Below are positions 56,151 to 64,000 of a stretch of 64,000 bases of DNA, piece by piece; position 1 is the stretch's first letter; each line of letters begins with the position of its first letter. The translations under genes and the position numbers were made by a program. The notes under the pieces are model-generated. The model saw only the letters and a program-made list of their open reading frames with translations, searched no databases and was not told where the DNA came from. Source of the DNA: Pyrrhosoma nymphula. Its lineage: Eukaryota > Arthropoda > Insecta > Odonata > Coenagrionidae. Location of the stretch: the NCBI GenBank assembly GCA_963573305.1, contig OY754338.1, positions 47,829,531 through 47,893,530 on the forward strand, given 5' to 3'.

Positions 56151-58240
56151 GGCAAAATAAAGGTTTTATTTATATCTGGAATATATAAAATCTGTATTCA
56201 ATCATAGTGTTAAAATTTCACACATTATTTGTTGAATCGTCTGAAATTTAAAAATTTTTTGTCGATGACAAACACTTTGGCCCATCGAGGGTGAACCGTA
56301 TTTCTCCAAACCCCCATCACCCAACACAGCTTCTTCTCTCGACTTCTTTACTCCTTCGTCGTCTTCGGTCGCTCACACATCTTCGTCAAATGAATTCCCA
56401 ACCAATTCTGCTCCCTTCCCCTCTTTCCCATCTCGTTGCCTTTTCATTGCTCTCTCTCACCTACAAACCCCTTTTTGCCACCATGGACCGAGCGGTGAAA
56501 AACCTTTGATCCCTTTTCCTCCTTCCTACAACCATCCCAGTTTTATATATTTTTTTTCTACCCTACCATCCCTTATCTGCCTCCACGACGCTAGACCGGA
56601 GAACCACTAAAAAAAACGGGGGAAACTTAAAAGTAAAAAAAAGTTGAGGAGGAGGAATCGAGTTTTTTTACATCTGCAGACCTCTCTTTTTCTTCTACTC
56701 TTGCGCTCTTTATTTTCTAATGTTTTTCTTCTTTTCTTGAGATAAATTTCTCTCTCCCACTGCCGTCTCGGTATTGTTGCCGTGAAAGGTTGTGGCGTGG
56801 AAAGTTTTTTAGGGTGGGAGATAGGAGATGGTGGTGGATTTGTTGAGGGTGGTGGGTGTTGAAGGAAAGGCAACATTCCTTCCCTTTCTGGGGGTGTCTG
56901 TGTGTGAATGTGTTTTAGAATGTGCTGGGGAAGGAGTTTTGGGTTTTGGACCACTTATTTTCTTCTCTACTATACCTTCACTGAAGTTTACTCTACCCCC
57001 TTCCCTCCCCCTCCGTTATCAACGTGGCTTTAAGGTAGAATATCTTATTAAAAGCATTTTCGACCATCATTCCTTAATTTTTACGTCTTATGGAGTAAAT
57101 ATCCATCCATCATGGGAGGTCAGTTATCGCATCGTCATGATAATTATCTCATGCTAAACTGACTGATTATCTCGCGATTGTATTGAAGTATTGCATGCTT
57201 CACCAGAACTTAATATTTTTCATGCAGTCATTATCACATGCGAAGAGGATGGGTCAACTCAACAATACTGAATTGATGAAACCATGCTATTATCTTCACT
57301 TACGATAATTATCACGGCGTTCGAGAATTGACCCCCAGAGCTGTTCCTGTTCATTCATGTGCGTGTCTAGGTATTACTAAAACTTCCCCATCGTATACTA
57401 TCACTAAACGTTTTCTCTTAGAATATTTCATTCCAGGATATGTCTATCGTCTTTAAATCTCTCTTCACTTCATCTGCCCTTCGTTTGTATTGCCTTCCCC
57501 TGGCTGCTCCTCACTTTCTATCTCTTCTTCTCGAAGTTTGAGGATTCTACCATCTTTTTTCTTTTTAAGTCCCCCAGCCATTTCAATATATTGAATTTTA
57601 ACTTATTTCTTGAGCTACTGACTCAAATTTCATTTCTGATGTCTGCATTTCTTTCTCTGTCCATATTATTCTCAATGGCTATGCTTCTCAAGAACCTCAC
57701 TGCCACAGACTATACTCTGCTTCATTCTCTCTCATTCAACATACATTTTTGTGGTGCATACGCAAGTATTTTTTAGGATTGTTCTGTCTTTTGGGATTAC
57801 CTACGTCCAGACAGTCTACGAATATGGAACGCGAAAGTTTTGGTAAATTATTGGTTCATGATAAACTTTATTCATCATTATTTTATCCTTCTTGGTACTT
57901 TCCTGTCCCAGAGTATGTCTCAAACTCTGAAACAGCTTTTCTTCTCCGTAATCTTTTTGTCATTTCATACTTGGATACCATTAATCACTTCACTATATAA
58001 TAAACATCCCTTCATCAATTTTGTGGGAAATAATGGTGGTAATTGGTAATTATTGCGCCGCTAAACAACCAAATAACAGGTATTATCGTAGATGGATGTT
58101 CAATTTCTGTTGTCGATTGTTGGCTGAGTTCAGATTCAGACGCTGGAGAAGTTTCAGCAACATTTGGGCGTCAGGAGGTCGTCGACCTCGTACATAATCT
58201 TGCGTGAACCTGATGCTCTTTGAAGAGGGGAGTGGTTGTT
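56151..58240. other. Spacer with C/T-rich patch
   Basis: No gene is recognised. 56280-56480 is C/T-rich and 56800-56950 G/T-rich; both give long low-complexity frames. Confidence 0.4.
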
Positions 58241-58644
58241 TTAGGTTGACTGTGAGAGTTGGGTTGGAAACGCCTTCTTTCTCTCAATGATGGTGCATTT
58301 AGTTTTCCAGGCCAAGTTTTCCTGCTTGTCGATCTCAAAGTGTTTTATCGTTTTGACAAGCAGGGGACAGTTGTGTCTGCGTTCTTGATCGAGGCAGGTG
58401 TCATTGTTAGACCCTCTCCAACGCTTGGGCGCGTTGCTTTTACGGCCAGTGACCTTTGCCCTAATCCGCCGGGGCATATTGACGTGTTCCGTTGATTCGG
58501 TATAGCTCTCACAAAAGTTGCTGGTACTGCGCAGTGTACGATTTTGGGAAATGGACTACGAATTTTTTTAAAATCGTGTGATTTGCACAAACAAGGCAAA
58601 ACGGTTTTCCTGATGGACTTGCCATTGAGAGTTGTTAGCAGCAA
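58241..58644 (-). other. Unassigned GC-richer segment, possible element coding relic
   Basis: Two minus-strand frames (58345-58644, 99 codons; 58241-58477, 78 codons) overlap and look less repetitive than chance frames. A third frame continues below 58240 with a Gln/Leu-rich stretch. A degraded Penelope- or LINE-type C-terminus was considered, but no diagnostic GIY-YIG or RT motif can be read. Confidence 0.25.
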
Positions 58645-59960
58645 TCGATAGTTGTAAGCGATGCGGATAAAATCTGATGGCCATATTTAGAACAGAGTAG
58701 AGGGGTATCGGATGTCTCAGTAGCCCTGTGTTTATGTTGAGTGTATTGCTCGTTGGGCGGCTGTTAATGTGTATTTTAGTGAATTAGCTCAAACAGTCGC
58801 GATGATGTGACGTTCAGCTTCAGTTTTGCATTATAAGAAATCTGCATTTCAACAAAGACTCTCGGAGGCTTTAGTGGAGGATTATCGAGTGGGTTGGCAA
58901 GAGTAACCCTTTAGTTGGAAAGTAAGACCTGTGGTGGCCATTCATTTAAATACTGTTGTGGGCACAGTATTTTAATGAATGTAGATATAGCGGGTATATC
59001 ATTATGCACCTATATGAATATCTATATACTAACTATAGACTTCTTAGAGTATTTAGACTGCGTTTGATGTTCGAAATTGTGAGTTCCACAAATGTCATTG
59101 CCTGTTCGACGTACGTAATCAAACCAGTATCAATATCTAACCTTTGAGCACAAACATGCGTTGGGATTTAGGGAAAAAAATGAACGATAAAAATTAACGC
59201 GAGTAAGGTACGGATTACACGGATCCTTTGTAGAAGGGGTTTTTGAGGGTTGGAGAAATTCATTTCACCATTCATTTCAAGTGAAATATTACCCAAAAAG
59301 AATGTCATTGAGAAATCAAACTGACTCATTGAAATAATATTGAATTCTAAAGCTGTGTTATGGAGCACATGACTTTCACCTGAGTGTTTTCAAAATATTA
59401 ACTACGGTCTACATTATAATCATGTGCATTTTCAGAGTGCAAAAATCGGAAATCTCACATACCTTCCATCACCGACTTTATAATCCGTCTCAACATATTA
59501 TTCTTGAATCATGCACAACTGCTCGAAGCAATGTCAAATATAATGATCACTGCAAGGGTTATAACAATCCGTGTTTTATTCTTCGACTCAGAAAGATAGT
59601 TTTTTACTGCTTGTCAATATTCTGCAATATGGGATTTATGTCAAAGAACTATTAGTTTGGGATCTTAAGGTGACAGAATTTTTTCAGGATATTTGGGGTA
59701 GGAGTAGGATTGCACAAATTGAAATACATCCTGCGTATTTGAAAATTCACCCCAGAACGATTACTGCATTCGTAAATGCAACTTATCTTAATGCTAATAG
59801 ACTTATTTGTACTAAAGAAACTGTTCTTTTACTTTGTCCTTAAAAAGAACCTATCCATAGGCTGTCATCTATCCCTCACGGTTTACCCACCAATGTAAAC
59901 AAACGTATGTACAAATAAAACTGATGATATCAGGCCTGATATCGTTGAAATGATGAATAT
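58645..59960. other. Spacer
   Basis: Nothing is recognised. Confidence 0.4.
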
Positions 59961-60079
59961 CCATATTGAGAAAAACTAACTTTGTAATTTCCACACACTT
60001 TATTCCGCTAACACCAGTGCCAGTAGTGCCAGCGGAATAAAGTTTGTGGAAATTACAAAGTTGGTTTTTCTCAACATGG
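59961..60079. repeat. 119-bp palindrome
   Basis: 49-bp arms (59961-60009 and 60031-60079) are close to perfect reverse complements, running from CCATATTGAGAAAAAC to ACTTTATTCCGCT. The 21-base centre contains GCCAGTAGTGCC. Differences between arms are few, so the structure is young or maintained. Confidence 0.9.
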
Positions 60080-61504
60080 AAACGTATGTACGCTTTCCAT
60101 CCTCCACGTTCGGCCATGGCACCCACTTAAGTACTGCCACCTGCATTTCCTTACAACCGCCGGTAAATAACAGCTCATTTTCCCACTGTTCATTAAATTC
60201 ACGCTAGCTATAACTTTCTGTGCATATTTTGCTCATTTTATTTTACACAGTTATGGATAACAGGAATGTCAAAAAAGCATATAAAAGTAAAAAAAATAAT
60301 ATTCTAAATGTTGAAAAAGAACTAACAGATGACAAGTACGTACGTCGTATCACACAAAATATCAACCGTATATCCAAAAGTATGACAAACTGACGACTAA
60401 GAAGGCTGTTAATTGCACTGAGAGTACTCTGGTGTTGAAAATATGAATGTGAATTCAATTTTGGGGTCTACTTTAAAAGGATATGTAGGCGCAAGGATGC
60501 AATGCGCCACTTAAAATCATCCAATGCGCCATGTTTGGCGCATGCATTACAGGATTTCCACCCCTGCCCTGGAGTAAACCCTATGCATGCCTTCAACTGC
60601 CACCTCTATTGCAGTGTTGTCTATAAACTTTCCCTTACTCAACACTTTGTTACCAGTCTTGATCCTCATGAGCCCTGACTATCCTTTGCCAACCTACATA
60701 GGCTCCAGGGACCTTTTCCTTTTTCTCCCACGTTCACCCTTGGACAGCATTTTCTCCTCTATTACCGTCTTTAACTTCCCGTTAATATTTAGTGGGCCAT
60801 ACATTAGGTTTCACTGCATCATTCCTTTTTTCCCTCAATTTCATTTCACTTCAACCGCATTTTACACTTTATCGTCAACCTTTTTCTCCCGTCACGTTTT
60901 CATCTCCACATTGTTCCCCATAACCTCTTCTCAGAAGCCTCAATGTACGGTAATCGTCTCTCCTTGATCACCATACTGCAGGCCCGTTACACTGCCCTAA
61001 TTGGTGCTTTTACTTATCTTTACTTAGCATCTTTACGTCTCATTAATTCTTATGCCTTCCAGTTTATCTGCCAGTTACTTCTTTATCGGGTAAGATCAAC
61101 AATTAAGTACATCCACTCCCAAGTTATCCTTTTTCCTGGCGTTTTTAATTCACCTTGAACGTCCTTTTCCACTTTCTTCTATTCAATTACGCCTCGTTCA
61201 CATTGGCTTGGCATGGGCAGTATTTCAAAAATATTTGGTAGTTATCCGACGAGGACTTCGACTGGTTTGAACGAGATTTTCCCTAGTCATAATAGAGACC
61301 ACATTCGAATTTTGTTTTAAAATTTAGGCTGTTTTAATAAGCGTGAAGCAAATACTGTAACATCAATGACTCTAAATCTTTATTTTATGTCACTAAACCA
61401 CTCATTAATCAGCTAACTTAACATTTTTAAGTCCATAACTTTACTTATTTGTTCACACTGTACGCTGAAAATGCCTAACGATAGTATTTTTTGCTATTTT
61501 AGAA
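60080..61504. other. Spacer
   Basis: No gene is assigned. The 126-codon plus-strand frame at 60587-60967 is Phe/Pro/Ser/Leu-rich without motifs. Confidence 0.4.
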
Positions 61505-61615
61505 AAATATACGGTGAGTGATCAACTTTTTCTCAAAAATAATGGAGAAAACATACAAAATATATACCGTTAAATTTCTGATGCTATCTATGCATCAGAA
61601 TATTTCTCATTATTT
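61505..61615 (+). repeat. Dispersed repeat with hairpin, copy 2
   Basis: It matches 46340-46470. The hairpin CTGATGC/GCATCAG (61578-61598, 7-bp stem, 7-base loop) corresponds to CTGACTC/GCGTCAG in the other copy. Confidence 0.6.
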
Positions 61616-61899
61616 TAATTACTTTGTTATACATATTAATCTTCTTGTTGAAAAGCCTGATGAAACGGGCAAAAATGTTGGTGAAATAGGCAAAAAGTAA
61701 TGAATAAAGTGAATAATTCAATAGAAATTAATGTGGATTATTTTTATGAAATATATGTGTAAGTAGGGTAATAAATATTTAACATCAAAATGTCAGACTA
61801 AGCAGTTTCCCTTGCGTGTATTTTGCAAAATGCATATGCCCGCGCCATGTGCCAGTTAGCAGAGAACGTATACGGGAGCTCGCTTACTATCTATTGGCA

Positions 61900-62390
61900 C
61901 ACATCTGAATCACTGCGTCTAACAACTGAAACCCACGTATGTACGTTAGGGCGGATCGGAAAAATCGATTTTTCGCGGAGAAACTTGGCCTTCTGGAAAA
62001 AGTTGTCAAAGTGACTCAAAATAAGGCCAGAAAAATTTGGGACCTCTAGGTCAACCCTTGACCCTCGCGCCGTGGCCATTTATGGGGAGGGGGGCTGAAA
62101 ATGGAAAAAGTCACGTTTTTATAGCGATTCCCCATAGATTTTGCCGAGTCGCGACCCTTAAGGGCAAAAATTTCGTCCATTTGGACGTATCTGCAGCCGT
62201 TAAGCCACAAAATGTCTATTTTGAGTGCGCGGCCGCGCTTAATTATGCGACGCCCACGCAGCGTCGCGACGCGTCGCAGCGCAACGGTCAGCAGGCCGCT
62301 CGCGCCTCCTGCCGGCTCGCGTCTCCTGCCCGCTCACCGCGAATGCAGCAAAACTCATCATGCATGCGTCTTCCGTCGTTGGTCTAACTA
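61900..62390. other. GC-rich patch, unassigned
   Basis: 62215-62340 is rich in CpG (GCGGCCGCGC, GCGACGCGTCGC). The plus-strand frame 62037-62387 (116 codons) crosses it without a domain. It may be the interior of an unrecognised element; no terminal repeats were found. Confidence 0.35.
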
Positions 62391-62836
62391 ATATTAGATA
62401 ATTAAGCATAATGTCCATGGAATAACCATTACGGAAGAATTATTACAAATCAATATAACCTTTCTAAATTGCCTCAGGTGGCTTTTGGCGGGTATTCGGC
62501 GCTGACAATGTATACATATTTTGTTGCCTGAGTTTGTTAACCCTGGTAAAACTCCCAATACCCTCGCTTTCCACCCCTTCTCCTCCCTGTCATCGCCTCT
62601 CCTTTCTCTCTTCCTTCCCCTACCGCCTCCAAAATATGTATATATTGTCAGCTCTTTGCACCATTTCTTTAAGTGGAAAATTGCACCTTGCTATTTCAGT
62701 GAGCATATACTTTGCAATTCTCTACTAAGCATTCAGTGAAGTGCTTTTCTCTACGCCTTCTCCCTTTTGGTCAGTGCTGTGGTAGTCATTTTTGGTGAGA
62801 ATTTGGAAATAAGTGCGCCGCTCTTAAAGTCAAATC
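62391..62836. other. Spacer
   Basis: Nothing is recognised apart from a short C/T-rich stretch at 62570-62630. Confidence 0.4.
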
Positions 62837-62844
62837 CCTTAGTG

Positions 62845-63040
62845 CAGCGGTTCCCAAACTTTTTCTTTCCGCGACCCATTTTAGCCCATACGTTTTAGCC
62901 ACGACCCCCTAAAAATAACAAACAATGTGTACATTCAAATGATATTGTTTTTAAAGTAATTATAATCCTCATCTCGCGACCCCTTTCCGAACGGCCCGCG
63001 ACCCTCCTGGGGGTCGCGACCCCCAGTTTGGGAACCACTG
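62845..63040. mobile_element. hAT-type MITE with perfect 8-bp target-site duplication
   Basis: The termini are CAGCGGTTCCCAAACT and AGTTTGGGAACCACTG (one mismatch as inverted repeats). CCTTAGTG flanks both sides exactly (62837-62844 and 63041-63048). Subterminal CGCGACCC words occur near both ends. The 196-bp interior is non-coding. Confidence 0.93.
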
Positions 63041-63088
63041 CCTTAGTGATTTGAATATTTTAACTGTGCGATAATTTGGACTTGGAAA

Positions 63089-64000
63089 ATGCCAAAAAAA
63101 AGGATGCGTAGTGAGGAAAATTATCCCTTTTTTGGTGTCTCGTCGACATTAAACGAATTGACGCTACCAACTTTTAAAGAAGTGATAAATATTTTTTATG
63201 CCTGCGACATATTGAGATCCAAAAACGCAGGCAGGGAGCCTGCAGTTAATCAAGTAGCTAGTCTAGTGGCGAAAAAAGTGTCCGAACTTAGGAGATGCGT
63301 CTCTATTCCAATCATTCCGGAACGTGGTGTGATTAAAATGATTTTACGGTACCATAAGACGTACTACGGCTTAAGAATAAGTGCAAGCAAGTCTACGAAA
63401 GGTGTCAAATTGACAAAAAAAAATTAATAAATTTTTAAATGTATCTGAAAAACCTGTGATATTTGTGCGTGGAAGTGCAAAAGAATCAACGAGTGTAAAT
63501 ATAAGGAGGAGAATCAAGTTCCCCTAAATGAAGTGGCATTTTTTATGGATCAAAGGGCAAAACTAAAGATGATATCCGGTGATTTGGATGCTTCAGAAAC
63601 TCGGCGATTGAAGAAAAAACTTCGTCGGAGAGCGTCGAGTCAAAATCATTCATTCTTGAAGAGGAAAAAAGTGAGCATCAGGAATTTTCTTCCTCAACAT
63701 CCCGAATAAATTCAACCGACGAGGAATCAGCCGACTTGGACCTCAACGTTCCTCATACGATTAGGGATGAAAATCAACCTGGACCTTCTTCGGGGCTAAT
63801 GTGCCTTCAATTGTCAACTATGGCGGAGGTATGTGCAAGAACCAGCATGTCCAAACCAACCAACATTGTACGTGTAGCATATTATATATGTAGTAGATGT
63901 GTCTCCGGAGCGCACATCCGCGCCATATGCCGTAGAAAACGGGTTACATATTTTTTGGAGATACCTCGGAATGTAATGCGATTTTCAGCTGATATTTTTG
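63089..64000 (+). pseudogene. Element-like gene, frameshifted, cut by the window edge
   Basis: The first frame (63089-63427, ATG start, MPKKRMRS) encodes 112 residues with a Lys-rich N-terminus and an LPTFKEVI...FYACDI segment. After a shift near 63440 another frame gives DICAWKCKR...ECKY, then VPLNEVAFFMDQRAKLKMIS (a Cys-containing segment followed by a conserved-looking DQR.K..I..LD block) and a basic LKKKLRRR. A second shift near 63640 opens an acidic Ser/Glu stretch and a PGPSS linker, running on to the edge. I recall similar multi-copy arthropod proteins of unknown function, probably carried by a DNA transposon, but cannot name the family. At least two frameshifts suggest a pseudogene. 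Confidence 0.45.

Noticed and set aside
56607..56954. 115-codon minus-strand frame
   Set aside because: It overlaps a 109-codon plus-strand frame; low complexity with Pro- and Lys-rich runs.
58241..58644. Penelope-like GIY-YIG endonuclease
   Set aside because: Considered because of the hammerhead-like motifs elsewhere, but no GIY-YIG or associated Cys motif could be read in any frame.
60587..60967. 126-codon plus-strand frame
   Set aside because: Low-complexity Phe/Pro/Ser/Leu content and no recognised domain.
1..64000. CRISPR array, bacterial operon or prophage
   Set aside because: No regularly spaced repeats and no ribosome-binding-site-led gene clusters; the content is eukaryotic mobile-element DNA.

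Overview
The window looks like accessory, gene-poor DNA from a large arthropod genome, most likely an insect. The evidence is an AT-rich background, dense and heavily decayed non-LTR retrotransposons, tRNA-derived SINEs, hAT and Tc1/mariner non-autonomous elements, and no intact long reading frame. Naming a closer taxon would be a guess. I found no convincing host exon, no true tRNA or rRNA gene, and no bacterial-style operon or CRISPR array. Nearly every recognisable coding stretch is a broken mobile-element protein.

Layout. 1-12 kb: AT-rich spacer with a small foldback element (3.4 kb), an RTE-like reverse-transcriptase relic with a TAAG tail (4.4-5.2 kb), a TIR element (6.4 kb), a palindrome with hammerhead-ribozyme-like motifs in both arms (10.1-10.3 kb), a second hammerhead-like core between 113-bp-spaced direct repeats (10.5-10.7 kb), and an hAT MITE with perfect 8-bp target duplications (11.6-11.9 kb). 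12-17 kb: the 3' end of a LINE, a 780-bp hAT-type element with a perfect 8-bp duplication, and a Jockey-like ORF1 (gag, zinc-knuckle) element with tandem 5' repeats but no reverse transcriptase beside it. 17-32 kb: mostly spacer, with SINEs, a Tc1/mariner-superfamily element with about 110-bp terminal inverted repeats and TA duplication, LINE C-terminal fragments, a repeat pair around one LINE fragment, and two SINEs facing each other. 32-35 kb: a degenerate CR1/Jockey-group LINE with a TATC tail and a TIR element.

35-39 kb is a strongly AT-rich block holding a decayed, unrecognised coding relic on the minus strand. 39-54 kb holds more LINE tails, SINEs, hairpins, a foldback element and two further hammerhead-like motifs. 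54.9-55.7 kb is a decayed hAT transposase of the GTF2IRD2/ZBED kind. 56-64 kb has a third, degraded hammerhead-like motif, a strong palindrome, another hAT MITE with a perfect 8-bp duplication, and a frameshifted element-like gene running off the right edge.

The parts form no pathway; the window is a layered graveyard of transposons. The most interesting signals are the recurrent hammerhead-like RNA motifs (four loci, one of them an inverted pair, plus one degraded locus), the RT-less gag element, and the hidden AT-rich coding relic near 37.4 kb. All family assignments come from reading motifs by eye; no database search was possible.
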